From positions 45,632,001 through 45,696,000 of the forward strand of contig OX485804.1 in NCBI GenBank assembly GCA_950295325.1: a DNA stretch of 64,000 bases, written 5' to 3'. Below are positions 33,891 through 44,790 of the stretch, one piece after another (the first letter of the stretch is position 1; each line of letters begins with the position of its first letter). The notes under the pieces were generated by a model. The model was given only the letters and a program-made list of their open reading frames with translations, was not told where the DNA came from and did not search any database. The position numbers were made by a program, and so were the translations under genes. The DNA is from Polytrichum commune (taxonomy: Eukaryota > Streptophyta > Polytrichopsida > Polytrichales > Polytrichaceae).

Positions 33891-35404
33891 AGTAGTTGTG
33901 GTTGTGGTTATCATCAATGCACCTTATTCCTCTTTAACCCTCAATAAAAATAACCAAAGAAAGTAGACTGCAACCATCAACCACCAGAACGGCAGTCGTG
34001 TGTAAACGCTCCTTCAGTAAGAAATGTAGAACTACAAAAGCAAAAGATGAGACCATAGCCTTATCCATCGATAACTTCTGGACCTTCGGATCATCACTCC
34101 AGAGATCAATCTGCTAACTCCTGTAGCAGGCCTGGTAGCTAGCTCCTGACAAATTGGACTTGCAAATACAAGAAATGAAGGTCACAGATAACATCGTACC
34201 TTTTATCAAGAGGAAGCTTCGTCAGATTTCCAGCAATGGGACACAAGCACCAGCTTCTAGCTCACCATCTGGTTTCATCAGGCTTTTTGAAGTTCCAAAC
34301 AACACGGTCAAAGAAACGGTCTCATAAAACAAGGATCATCACAACATTCACTAAGATATGCTTGGATTCCAGAAATTTTGAATGCCATTCGCTTAAAGCT
34401 GCCCACTATGGACTAAACTGGTGCAATCTACAGAGATAAACAAGCCTTTTGATTACACATGTAGATTGTTTCAATCAACATTTCAAACACAAACATGCAG
34501 TATTCCCACGTCAGACAAGCACTTTTTAAACACTATTTGCTACCAGACAACTTCAACACAAAAAAAGGGGGCCAAGACAAGAAGCACAATACTAGTAAAA
34601 AACCAATGGTACATAATCACATGGACAAGTATCCACTAAGATTTCCAACTAACATTCATCAACACTAATTTGACTCTAAAAACATAGAAATCTCTTCCTC
34701 CCTACCTTAAAGCAACCAACAACTATGGTCAAATGTTAGGACACAGGAGTTATAAAATGTTCAAAACATATCAATAAAAATAAATGTAAAGTGCACATTC
34801 AGAGCTCTAGTGTCATCTTTTCAAATATTTTAAATTCTAGTCATTTGACACCAGTGACTGAGCAAATGAAGCAACCTCTTATATACTAATAATAAGTGCA
34901 ACCTGATTTCTTTTCATGTCCACCGTCATAATGTACACTGATCATACTTTCTTCAGAAACAATACGATCATTACTCAACAACTACAAGCTAATTGAAAGG
35001 GTATTGCCGCCCAAAGATATTACTACATAGTGGCTCCCTTCTTTTTTTCTACTCTCCTATGCCTCATAAACACACGTCATTGTTGCCCACATCATCTGAA
35101 GATCCTACAAAAACTTGAGGAAGCCAAGTTTAACTTCACCTTCATGGTATAGAAAATCAGATTTGAGCTCGTATGATGGGATTCACATGTCCAACAATTA
35201 CTGCCTCATATGCTCCAATCCATGAAGCCAAAGCCTCAAACCAATAGCTTGAGTGATTGGAACTAGTCTCCACTTTGTAAGTGGTGTGGTCTCCATTCTC
35301 CACCAAACCATGCTAGCGTTACCTGCTCAACCAGTCATCTTAAAATTTGTGGATTCCAGAGGGCTCAGGGCGCCTAGTAGGGGGAGGGACACCAGGCGAT
35401 CAAA

Positions 35405-36190
35405 TTGCCCCAGTTACAGCTGAAAAGAGTCAGTCAAGAGACTCTAAATTCAAGCTATCAAGCAAATACAGGGTTGACCACATCGAATCTCGCCGATGTG
35501 TCATGTCCGTATTGGACACAAGCACACCAATTCTAGGCCGTAGAAGGCTTTCTTCACAACATGGTCATCACTATGTCCAATATTGTAGACATGTCACCCT
35601 GCTACAGCCCCTTGCAAGGCTCCTCACATACAATATCTAGTCCATAGGATAATCCTTTCTTTTGGCGGTTCTAAGAAATGTAACTGTGGGGCTCAACCAG
35701 CTTAGTGAGAAAGGAACAATGGGCTATTAAGTTGCCCCAGTTGTGGTCGTTAGAAAGAGTCAGTCACCTCTTAATTGAGACAATAGCCTGCGGGCGAAGA
35801 AGAGACTTCTAATTCATCTTAGTGTAGTGTTGGCAAACATAGGCGGATTCCTTTTTTTGAGCAGTCCTAAGAAACGTAAATGATAGGCTCAACGAGCCTA
35901 ATACAGAAGGAACAATGGGCAATCAAGTTGCCCCAGTTACGGCTGTTAGAAAAAGTCCACCTCTTGATTGACACAGCAGCCTACAGGTGAAGAAACTCCA
36001 TAATTCAAGCTAGTGTTAGCAAATGTAGGGCGTTATCCTCTCTATTTGGCAGCCCCTAAGAAATGTAACTGATGAGCTTGACGATGGGCATACCTAGTAC
36101 GAGAGGAACGATGGACGATCAAGTTGCCCCAGTTACAGCCATTAGAAAGAGTCCACCTCTCAATTGAGGAAGTAGCATGCAGGGATTGAA
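35405..36190. repeat. tandem array, about 196-bp unit
   Basis: The marker TTGCCCCAGTTAC-like string occurs at 35405, 35732, 35928 and 36124, so the last three units are spaced 196 bp and the first 327 bp. Each unit also has CCTAAGAAAYGTAA...AGGAACRATGG before the marker and AGAGTCCACCTC after it. The array ends about 150 bp beyond the stop codon of the CrRLK1L gene. Confidence 0.75.
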
Positions 36191-36339
36191 TATGCATATA
36201 TGGATTCAACATATGCACATTGCCAATCGACCACGGAAACATCGTCTGCTTGAATCTCCCGATATCATCAAGGTTTTTGCAACAACCAGCGATTGATTTA
36301 GTGATGGTGGTCTTACAATTAAAGCATCAGATTGATCAA

Positions 36340-38185
36340 TCACCGACCCTGGGGGTTAATCAGCTGTGAGAAAACATCACCAGCGTGCTCCTCAGATGAG
36401 GTTTCTGTGAGACTCTGATGTTCGGTTGAAATTGAACGCGACATATCCAAATTGCCTTCTGCAGTGAGAGTTGGAGGGATCGAGATCTGGCTGGTGGAGC
36501 TATCCTCAAGGCTGATGTTGAATGTGCCAATTGAGGTGGGGCTTTCAATGGATCTTTCGAGGGATCCTCCAGTTGAAGCTTCCTGGAGCTGCAGAGCATA
36601 CTCCAAGTTCCAAAGAACATCACCCATGGCAGGGCGATCGATACCCCGCTCCTCCAAGCACTTCTCAGCGGTGTCACCGAACTTTTTGAGAGAATCTGGG
36701 CTAATGGAGCCCTGCAGTTTTGCATCAACAATTTGATCCAAAAGTCCTGCTTTCTGGAACTTGATTGCCCATTCTGCCATGTTGACCTGTTCTCGAGGAA
36801 GAGCCGGGTTGATTGCAGGTCTTGCACAGAGAACCTCCATAAGCACAACACCGAAAGAATACACATCAGATTTCTCAGTGAGCTGTTGTCTTCGGAAGTA
36901 TTCTGGATCGAGGTATCCAAAGCTCCCCTTCACCGCTGTGCTTACATGTGTTTGCTCCAAAGCTGGTCCTATCTTCGATAACCCAAAGTCTGCAACTTTG
37001 GCCACAAGATTCTCATCGAGAAGAATATTGGTGGTTTTGACATCCCTGTGGATGATACCTTGAGATGAGCCTGTGTGAAGGTAATGCAATCCCCTTGCAG
37101 CTCCAATGCAAATCTCAAGCCTCTCCTTCCATGAGAGGGTAGGTAAATCTGTTCCATATAAATGACTTCGCAACGGTCCATTCGCCATGTAATCATACAC
37201 CAGAATCATCTCATTGTGCTCGTCACAGTACCCTATCAATGACACCAAATGACGGTGCCGCAGTTTGGAAAGAAGCTCGATTTCTGTTTGAAATTCATTC
37301 AGTCCTTGCTCAGACCGAGCGTTACCCCTCTTCACAGCCACTTTGGAGCCATCATCAATCTCTCCTCTGTACACCTTCCCAAACCCTCCCACACCGAGAA
37401 CTTGTGACTCGTCAAAATTATTTGTAGCATCTTCAAGCTCTGCCAATGTGAAGTACCGACCAAGGTTTGAAGGAGCCGAGGATCCATAACTTCCAGCTCC
37501 AGATTTTCCACTTTTACCCGAACCAGTTGAAACTTTGCTGTTGTCTGTGCTACCTCCGTGGAGAGGGAGGGGTAGCCACGCAGGCGCAGGAATGGGCTTC
37601 TTGGATTTCTTCAAGGATTTGCAAGGACAGCAGTAGCAAATCACCGCGATTGCAACTATTAACCCTACTACCCCTCCAACAACAACACCTGCAATGATTC
37701 CCACATTGGACTTTGAGCTTGAGCTTTGAGGTGTGGAAGCAGAACTTGGACTGGGATTGGTGGCTACCACGGAAGGGTTAGGTCCTGCAAGACTGTTGAC
37801 AGTGTTGTTGACTTTGTAAATTTCCATCCCATTCAAGATTGCGTCCTTGTAATTCGTGGCTGCAGTGCTGGTTCCCATCTGGATCCATATGTTGTCCATG
37901 CCTGACTTGAACATGGACACAATAAAGTCCTGGTAAATTGGTGTATTGCCCTTGCCTGCTTGAGCTATGACATCGAAGTCGCTGAGTGCAGTCTGGTTGT
38001 TTATGTACACATTGAACACCCTCTCGCTGATTACCGAATAGATAATCTCGCAGAAATGCAGCCGAACAAAGTATGTGTGGCCGGAATCCACTGGCAACAC
38101 CCATGTTACATTGAACTTGGAGTTGACTGTGTTCGAGTCCCCTAGTGTACGTGCCGTATCGTAAACAGCTGGAGGAGCAATGTAG
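36340..38185 (-). CDS. CrRLK1L exon 2, second malectin-like module to kinase
   Basis: It starts at GTGTCAAG/C and reads YIAPPAVYDTARTLGDSN, the linker into WVLPVDSGHTYFVRLHFCEI, then the transmembrane helix VGIIAGVVVGGVVGLIVAIA and the kinase. The ATG at 38271 lies in the intron; the hydrophobic stretch it would encode is not part of the protein. It ends FSQLINPQGR and a stop at 36342-36340. Confidence 0.95.
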
Positions 38186-39936
38186 CTTGACACAAGAACA
38201 AACAGAAATATTGTCAGAGTTGCTCCTCCAAAGAAATTGGACATAGCAAAGAAATCTGAGGGGAATCGCACCTGAGGGGTAAAGCAATTTTCTAAGATGT
38301 GTCACTGTGAAACAATTTTTCGAAGGGTTTCTCGAGGATCATCACAAAAGAGAAATTGTGAGGCATCATCATCAAAGGATCACATCCATTTGGTTAAACC
38401 AAAGAAATTAGTGTGAGTTGGGTCCTCCCATGGCGACTGTAGAAGTAAAAGGCTTCAGAAATACACTCCTATCACAATTCACATTTTGTTTGATAAGGAG
38501 CTTGATACGATTGGCTGAAATTGCGGATAAGGTACTACAGATTGGCAGAAGGTTGCAAATATCGTATGATGTTGAAGTCATGATCAGACTGTCAATATGT
38601 CTCTTGAGATGTGCGCGCTAGCTGCTTTACGAAGGACATAGGATACCCGTTCATGAAATTCCTATGATCCGGCTCTTTGAGGTGGTGCATAAATTCAATA
38701 GCCACAATGAGGGGAAACAAATTGCTATAAAAATACTTATTCTTGAGCAAGATCTGGTCATTTGAAGCTATAAGTCCCATTTTGACAGCAGGAGGAGCAA
38801 TGATCAGACTGTCAAAATGTCTTTTGAAATGTGCGCTCCTGGCTCACGAGGGATAACAGGATAAGCATTCATGAAATTCCTATGATCAAGCTGTTGGAAG
38901 TGATACATCTCAAGAGACATTGCGGTGATACATTTTGCTTGATCGGTGACTGTCAAACTGTCTTTTGACACACGGTGATACAAATTGCTAAAGAAACAAT
39001 TCTTCGTGAGCAAAATTAGCTGATTTGAAGCTGAGGGGGAAGCTGAGAGTCCCATTTCTGAGGCTTAAGAAAAACTCGGTACCTTGGAACGGTAGAGGGG
39101 TAGATGATCGACTGAGGGGTGACGGAGCCAGACATTCCGGTGGCTGCAAATTGGATATAAGAATCATCTGGAACCCACTCCCGGTCGATGTTGAGAGAGT
39201 CATTTTGCTGCGTAATGGTAGCCCCTCCAACGTTGATATGGTACATGGATTGAAGAGCGGAAGCACTTAACCCTAACACTTCAGGGACTCCATTCCCCAG
39301 CAACACACCATCATCCGACAGGAGGTCATCAGGCATGGACACCACTTCGATGGCATTGATGAAAGCATACGAGTTCGTCTTAGGGAGGAAGGACAGCACC
39401 AAACCCTTGGAGCTCGTCAGATTCAACATGAACTCCATCATGATGTCAGGTTTCGACGCAGTCGTGTAGGCCACGGAGCTGAAGTTGTCCAACAACACAA
39501 ACTCATTTGCTGTGACCCCGAAGAGTGAGTTGTTCGGTGCAAAATTGTCGTACGCAAAAGGATAGAAGTAGAGACGCACCCAATGGCGCCCTGTGGACAC
39601 ACTGAATGTGTATGTGGAATTGGATGTGAAGAACCTTGCCTGGTTGAGCAGGTTAGGGAAGTCAAGATGTGCGTTCCCCACCGTCGTTGATCCTGAAATA
39701 CCTCCGCTCGCATGCGAGTTCGGTACATTGTCTGCTACGAATACGCGGTCTCCGCTTATGGTCACGTTGCTGGCTGAGCCGCATGCGATCAAGTACTTGT
39801 CGGTAACGTTTGTGTAGTCGCAACATATGGAACCGCATAGGAGAAATCCTACACAGAGGCGAAGAAGAAGATGGAGATGAACAAGATAATGATGATGATG
39901 CTCCTCGAAGCTCCTCATCTTCTTAACCATCATCAT
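36340..39936 (-). CDS. CrRLK1L receptor kinase (FERONIA/THESEUS family)
   Basis: Two exons (39936-39083 and 38185-36340) give 899 residues, normal for the family. Order: signal peptide (about 20-40), tandem malectin-like ectodomain (about 45-410, with many N-x-S/T sites), one transmembrane helix (about 446-468), basic juxtamembrane stretch, Ser/Thr kinase (about 545-825) and a Ser-rich tail. Kinase marks: GVGGFG loop, VAVK lysine 570, HRDVK at 664, DFG at 684, GYLDPEY activation segment, so it looks catalytically competent. Family members sit in the plasma membrane, bind RALF peptides with LLG/CrRLK co-receptors, and monitor wall integrity and growth. The intron splits a Ser codon (AG/C) between the two malectin modules; many family genes lack any intron there. 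Four ATGs lie at the start (residues 1, 2, 3, 7); I used the first. Confidence 0.95.
38186..39082. other. CrRLK1L intron with internal duplication
   Basis: The 897 bp intron holds two related blocks, about 38579-38783 and 38800-39035 (GATCAGACTGTCAA...TTCATGAAATTCCTATGATC...ACAAATTGCTA...TTTGAAGCT). Between them, ACAGCAGGAGGAGCAATG (about 38784-38802) resembles the exon 2 start region ACAGCTGGAGGAGCAATG. Confidence 0.6.
39083..39936 (-). CDS. CrRLK1L exon 1, signal peptide and first malectin-like module
   Basis: 284 codons plus two bases. After the hydrophobic leader come DKYLIACGS, FFTSNSTYTFSVSTGRHWVR, LYFYPFAYDN and the NAIEVVSMPDDLL motif typical of the family. It ends ...IIYPSTVP plus AG at AAG/GTACCG. 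The frame stays open beyond the donor to 39016, which would mislead an ORF-only call. Confidence 0.93.
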
Positions 39937-40860
39937 CCACCCGAGGTTTTAGCCCCTCAAACCCCCCAAATTTAGACTCTTTGGCAACAACCTGCAGCAA
40001 CCCCACCTCTCTCACGAATCTTCTTCTTCTTCTTCTTCTTCTTTCGCAGCCAGGAAGATATGTATGTGGACCTTCCTTATGTGATTGCTCTTCTTAATGG
40101 GACACCTCTATTGGAGTGGCTCTGGTGAGCTTGTGGGTTAAGACTGGTATCAAACACAAATGTGCTACAATGAAGAGATTGGAGTATGTGCTCAAACTAT
40201 AGACACCACTGTAGGTTGAATAGTGTGACCACTAAACTCCTTGGCAACAACCTGTAGCAACCTCACTTCTCTCACGGATTCTCTTCTTCTTCTTTTGCAG
40301 CCAGTCAGATACGTATGGGCCTTCGTTATGTGGTTACTCTTCTTAATTGGAGTGGCTATGGCGAAGCTTGAGGGTTCAGACTGGACACCAAACACACGTG
40401 TGATGCGATGAGGATAAGATCGGACTCTGTGTGCTCAAACATTAGACACCATTCTAGGTTCAATAGTGAACCCCCCCCCCCAAATTACAGAGGAAGAAGA
40501 AGCTATATGATCACTTCAAGAGAAAGAGAAAGACAATCCTCCCTTGCACTTCCTAATAATAACTTTTGCATCCTGCTCTGATTACGATGAAACTTGGAAA
40601 TGACACCCCGTAGGTAAGACTACTGCCACCAAACTATGGAGGAGGAAATTGAACTCTGCTCACACTGTAAACATCACCATTCTGGAGGGTTAACTTCATA
40701 GAAGAGCATCTGCATGTGATCACTTCAAGAGAAACAGGAAGAGAATCTTGGCCCTCCTCTCCTCCTCCTCCTCTTAAATTTTGCATCTCGTGAGATTCTG
40801 ATTCTGATGAAGCTTGAAAATGACAATTTCCCACCCCGAGCATCAAAAACACTCAATCCA
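39937..40860. repeat. 5' flank of CrRLK1L: duplicated segments and CTT tract
   Basis: 39976-40226 and 40232-40478 are diverged tandem copies (TTGGCAACAACCTGYAGCAACC...GCAGCCAG...TTAATTGGAGTGGCT). A second pair, 40502-40600 and 40714-40840, shares TGATCACTTCAAGAGAAA...TTTTGCATC. A (CTT)n run at 40021-40043 is GAA-rich on the gene strand, as in many plant 5' UTRs. Promoter and UTR presumably lie here, but I could not fix a TATA box. Confidence 0.55.
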
Positions 40861-41212
40861 TCAAACACTCAAACACTCACTCACTCTTCCAAACCTCCGG
40901 ACCTGTCTGTCCACTTGGACATGAGAACTTCACAAGCACCGAATCAATCCTCTTCGGTCCCACTCAATCCCTCACCACCCCGCCCCCACTGGCCAGGCTT
41001 AGTTAGCAAACGGGATCAAAGTCAAACCCCAGCTGCTCCCTAGTCCGCGTTGCCGCTGCCATGACAACAAATCATCATTAAGGCTGCGTAGTGCGGCCAC
41101 AATTGAATAGGTTGCGTATTAACTAATGCCGCTTCCGACTGAGCTTGAGAAACTTAAGCTCTGAACTTGACTTAACCACGACTACTGATGCCGGTTTGCA
41201 TGTCGGAGATAT

Positions 41213-41323
41213 ATGGCATCAGAGGAGTTGACAAGCGAGGATGGTTCCAAAGGAAAAGGGAAGCGAAGCGGCCGGGAAGGCAAGGGAAAGGAGGAGGAAA
41301 CTAGAAAGCTAGCAGACTAAGAT
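41213..41323 (+). pseudogene. possible truncated first exon
   Basis: ATG GCA TCA GAG opens a 36-codon frame (MASEELTSEDGSKGKGKRSG, then charged) in locally GC-rich DNA. It runs into the dispersed repeat starting at 41317 and stops. It may be the start of a + strand gene broken by that repeat. No family is recognisable. Confidence 0.2.
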
Positions 41324-41512
41324 AGACGTGCCTAATTCGGTTACTGTGCTCGTCCTAATCAGACACCTATATTTGAGTGGTATGTGGTTAGGTGTGGCTC
41401 TAGGAGCAGGTACCAAACATACATATATTGAAAAGGATTGGACTAAGTTGCTCAGAATATGATAACCTTTCTAAGCTCAATAGTCAACATAATTGTGGGG
41501 GGGGGGGGGGGG
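41317..41512 (+). repeat. dispersed repeat ending in poly(G), copy 2
   Basis: Homologous to 24808-24985 and ending in a run of about 18 G at 41496-41514. After the MITE at 41515-41948 it resumes with TAATGAGCACG..., as in the 25.0 kb copy, showing the MITE entered later. Confidence 0.7.
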
Positions 41513-41514
41513 GG

Positions 41515-41948
41515 TTATGTGTGGCACTTAGGCCGATCGCCCACTAGATTCTAGATAATGATGGGTCGGAGGTGATTCGCATGTAGTTAAGCACAAGTCA
41601 CCATCCAACCATGTTCTAGCGGTCCGTTAGAATATGAAGGGCCATGAAACCGGGCCGCTAGACTTCCAGACGTCCACTAAAGAATCTTTAACATACAAGT
41701 GCCGGTCACCGAAGGCTTAAGCCTAGTGGACGACTCAAGAGAACCAATGTTAGTCTAGAACTTCATCCTCGGTGACGGGAGGAGGAAGTTGAAAGAATGG
41801 GTGGTAGGTGGGCCCGGATTTGAAAAGATGAGAGTAGCTAGTAAGCACACACGAACCCTACCCCACCAGATTCCCTCTACATTTGAACAACTTTGTCCTT
41901 ATTCGCACTAGAATCCAGTGGACGAGCGGCCTATATGAAAACTCACCC
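41515..41948. mobile_element. PIF/Harbinger-like MITE in poly(G) repeat
   Basis: Inner arms CTTAGGCCGATCGCCCACTA and ACTAGAATCCAGTGGACGAGCGGCC match the 124 bp element at 32702. TTA lies at both borders (gggTTATGTG, CACCCTTAATG). The 24.8-25.1 kb copy of the host repeat lacks this insertion. Confidence 0.65.
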
Positions 41949-42103
41949 TTAATGAGCACGAGAATCTTCACTATGACGAATAAATGAAGATGTTCATTTA
42001 TATGAGCTCCAAAAATTGTGAGGAAAGTGGCGACGGTCTCGATTTGAGTTTGTTAATCATTCTTGTACTAATCGCATGTTTCGTGTCCCAGGAGAAATGG
42101 GGC

Positions 42104-43064
42104 TTAGGGCCAAGTTCCATGTGCCGGTCCTGGTCCATTTTTTTCAAAATAAATGGGTGGGCCGGTGAAAAGAGGGTGGTGCCATGTGCCCATCCTTCTC
42201 ACCCAAGGACCGGTACCCCCCATGGATGGGTGTCCCACATTTTGTGTTGTGCAAGAACGGGTGCCAAAGGACTGGCGGTCCTAACGGTCACAAGAAAGAC
42301 ATGTGCCAGTTAGAAAGCTCCGGTGACCGGATCTGCCGGTCACCTATGGTATACCCTTGGATACTAAAGGCCACTTTGTTGGCTCTGTCTGTAGGACAAA
42401 GACTATGCATCAACTTCTTCGTTTCAAGAGCAAATTTCCTAACCACTTTGTGTTCACACTTGGACGTTACTTGTTCTTGTTATTTTTGGTCCACTTTATG
42501 TAATGTGGATGTTAACTATAGTTTATATGTAAGTGCTCCCTAAAATGCATTGAAAGAAATCTAGTTAATTATTGTTATTTCGGCAATTCTTGATTATTTA
42601 TTTTAAGAATTTCAGGTTATAAATGAGTAGCTTCAATCCTTGACCCGTATTTGAGAAGAAGGTGCACAAAATCCAAGAAAGGTTTGGTATAGTGAATAGC
42701 CATGAATTGGCATGAGCAAAGTGGACAACTACAATTGTAGTCTTTCATAATAAAGGACAGAGCCTCACGGTTCTATCGTTTTCTTGTTCTTCTAGTCCCT
42801 TCTTTTGAGGAGTATTCCTAGGGAATGTGTATTTTATGATTTTTTAGAATCTAGATGACCTTCATTACCAGTGACCTTCATAAAGTGTCATGTCTTATCA
42901 CTCACCAAATTTAGTTAGAAAGTAGGAAATCGAAAAAAACCGGCACCCCACATAGAAGTACCCCTCCATAAAATGGGTGACATCACCCATTTTTTGGATG
43001 ATGTCACCCGTTTCTCACCCATTTAAAAAACGGACCAGGACCGGCACATGGAACTTGGCCCTAA
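42104..43064. mobile_element. DNA transposon with perfect 33-bp inverted ends
   Basis: TTAGGGCCAAGTTCCATGTG followed by CCGGTCCTGGTCC is exactly inverted at 43032-43064. The 961 bp interior shows no transposase; near the right end GGGTGACATCACCCATTTT makes a further hairpin. The long identical ends suggest recent activity. The TTAGGGCC end resembles hAT-like elements. Confidence 0.8.
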
Positions 43065-43413
43065 GTCGGGGGATAGTAACCACTTAAGACCCATCTTACC
43101 TTAAAGCCCAGTAGTAAAGCAGCTTTGGAGATGCTGATTATGGTGTAATGACGGAGTTGAAGCTTAGGTGACTTAACACGATGGCTCATGAAGAGGAGGA
43201 AAGAGAAAGAGGTGATGAAGGCACTGCATCATCAACCAGCTGGTCCCAGCTACATACCATCATCCACTTCGCCTTAAAGACACGTAAGCTTCGCTTCCCT
43301 CAAAGCCAGCCATGGATCCGGTCAAATTTGGGCACCACTTGGCCGCTCCAGATTCTTCCCCAACCGGCTCTCTGTCTATGACAGTGCCCCGGGAGATGAT
43401 TTTGGGGCATAAG
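43065..43413. other. spacer with an unassigned 66-codon frame
   Basis: Between two transposons lies a GC-richer stretch with an ATG-started frame (43181-43381, MAHEEEERERGDEGTASSTS). No family was recognised. It could be an exon remnant or chance. Confidence 0.2.
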
Positions 43414-44006
43414 TTAGGGCCGCTTCACACTATGGCCGTCTAAGTCGAGAGGCCGTGGGATTGAGTGGCCAAACTTTGTTGAGAGTCCAAAGAAATGAGC
43501 TGAAAATAGTCAATAAAATAGAGTAAGTGGAGCCTTTGGCCGGGCATAGTGTGCAGCCTCCAAAGGCTAAGCCCAAAGTCCTAACCTTTGGCCATGAACT
43601 CCCACTGCCTCTCGACTTGGACGGCCATAGTGTGAAGCCTCCAAAGGCCGAGCCTAAAGTCCAAACCCAAAGGAGCATCCCACTTTATTCCTTGCTCAAA
43701 ATAACCCCTCCAATCTAATGGTCAAGATCTTGTCAATGATTGATATTTTAATGAGATAAAAGTTTGGCCTCTCGACAGAAGTTTGGGTCGAGCATTTTGC
43801 TCAACCCAAACTTTGTTCAAGAGGCCAAACTCTTGGCGCCATAACTTCCTAAAAGTGTTGCCACCTAGGCTCTTTTGGAGGCGATGTCCTTTGGACTTCG
43901 GCCTCTAGTGTGAAGGCCGAGAGGACGGACTTTGGACATTTCTGCATTTTCATTGGTCCAAACGCTTCTCCTCTCGAAGTTTGGCCATAGTGTGAACTGG
44001 CCCTTA
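43414..44006. mobile_element. DNA transposon with TTAGGGCC ends, 593 bp
   Basis: TTAGGGCCGCTTCACACTAT at 43414 is inverted (imperfectly) at 43983-44006 as ATAGTGTGAACTGGCCCTTAA. Inside are repeated GGCCATAGTGTG(A/C)AGCCTCCAAAGGC units (43545-43570, 43622-43650). It is related by terminus to 3041-3549. Confidence 0.7.
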
Positions 44007-44010
44007 AATT

Positions 44011-44212
44011 GGTTGAGAGCCCAGTGTTTCCAAGTCCAACTGGTTACATGTTCACATCTTTCGGCTTCGCTTTGTTAATTTGAGGTATATTCTCAAGATT
44101 CCTCTAAAATGGTAGGTAATGTCCATGAAGTCTTGAACTTCAACCGGTTATTCATTTGTCAAACTGAATTGGTTCATCTGGTACTGTCTATCGACTTATC
44201 CGCGTTCATTGC
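44011..44212 (+). repeat. dispersed AACCGGTT repeat, copy 3
   Basis: TTGAGAGCCCAGTGTTTCCAA...CAACTGGTTACATGTTCACA...CTTCAACCGGTTATTC. It abuts the preceding transposon directly. Confidence 0.65.
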
Positions 44213-44322
44213 GCCATGATTCTATTCATGTTTTTGGTTCTCCAAGTTAGTATTTTTTTTTTGGGGGGGGGGGACTTCTCCATCACCGTAAATGATGAAC
44301 AAGGAGAACATATTAACCGGTT

Positions 44323-44600
44323 GGTCACACCAGTCGTTTCTGACACCATCTGTTAGCATTTCCGGCTATAATAGTGTGAAAAGAGGTGGCCCAGCAACTA
44401 TTTCTCAACTTAATCCCCATCAATTTCACGGCTAGAACCGGACGGAAAGTTTGGTGTGATCGGGGTTTGAGTTTGAGGGGCTGATCACACCGGCCATCTT
44501 TGACACCATCCGTCGACAGGGCCAACATCTATTTCTCGACATAAAATCCCCAACAATTTTACAGCTAGAACCGGACATAAAAGTTTGGTGTGATCGGGGC
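44323..44600 (+). repeat. two tandem copies of the GATCACACC-ended repeat
   Basis: 44323-44465 and 44483-44600 each run from (T)CACACC...TGACACCATC to CGGACRKAAA...GTTTGGTGTGATCGGGG. They are direct copies of each other and inverted relative to 33738-33890. Confidence 0.7.
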
Positions 44601-44602
44601 TT

Positions 44603-44790
44603 GAGAAAGAGCCGGTTGAGGTTCAAGACTACATGCATGAAGATTTCCAATCATTTTAGAGGAATCTATAGAATGTATACTCCAAACTAATAGAGAAAAA
44701 CCAAAAGACGACAACATGTAACCAGTTGGACTTGGAAGCTCTAGGATTTGGCCATTTATGCCCCTAAATCTCCCCCAGACACTTGTCTCC
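44603..44790 (-). repeat. dispersed AACCGGTT repeat, copy 4 (inverted)
   Basis: On the - strand it reads TTTAGGGGCATAAATGGCCAAATCCTAGAGCTTCCAAGTCCAACTGG, ending near CAACCGGCTC. It is adjacent to the tandem GATCACACC repeats. Confidence 0.65.

Larger units (their letters stand above)
31955..35404. other. intergenic between RIB72 and CrRLK1L
   Basis: 3.4 kb downstream of both genes (they converge). No polyadenylation signal could be fixed for RIB72. It contains a small MITE at 32702-32825 and a GATCACACC-ended repeat at 33738-33890, and is otherwise AT-rich with only short meaningless frames. Confidence 0.45.

Noticed and set aside
38186-38271. The in-frame ATG extension upstream of CrRLK1L exon 2 (hydrophobic, signal-peptide-like)
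   Set aside because: It lies between a clear acceptor (GTGTCAAG/C) and the intron. Exon 1 supplies the real signal peptide and first malectin-like module in matching phase.
38860-38885. GAGGGATAACAGGATAAG, resembling the I-SceI homing site
   Set aside because: Only about 15 of 18 bases agree, and no homing endonuclease or intron context is present. Taken as chance.
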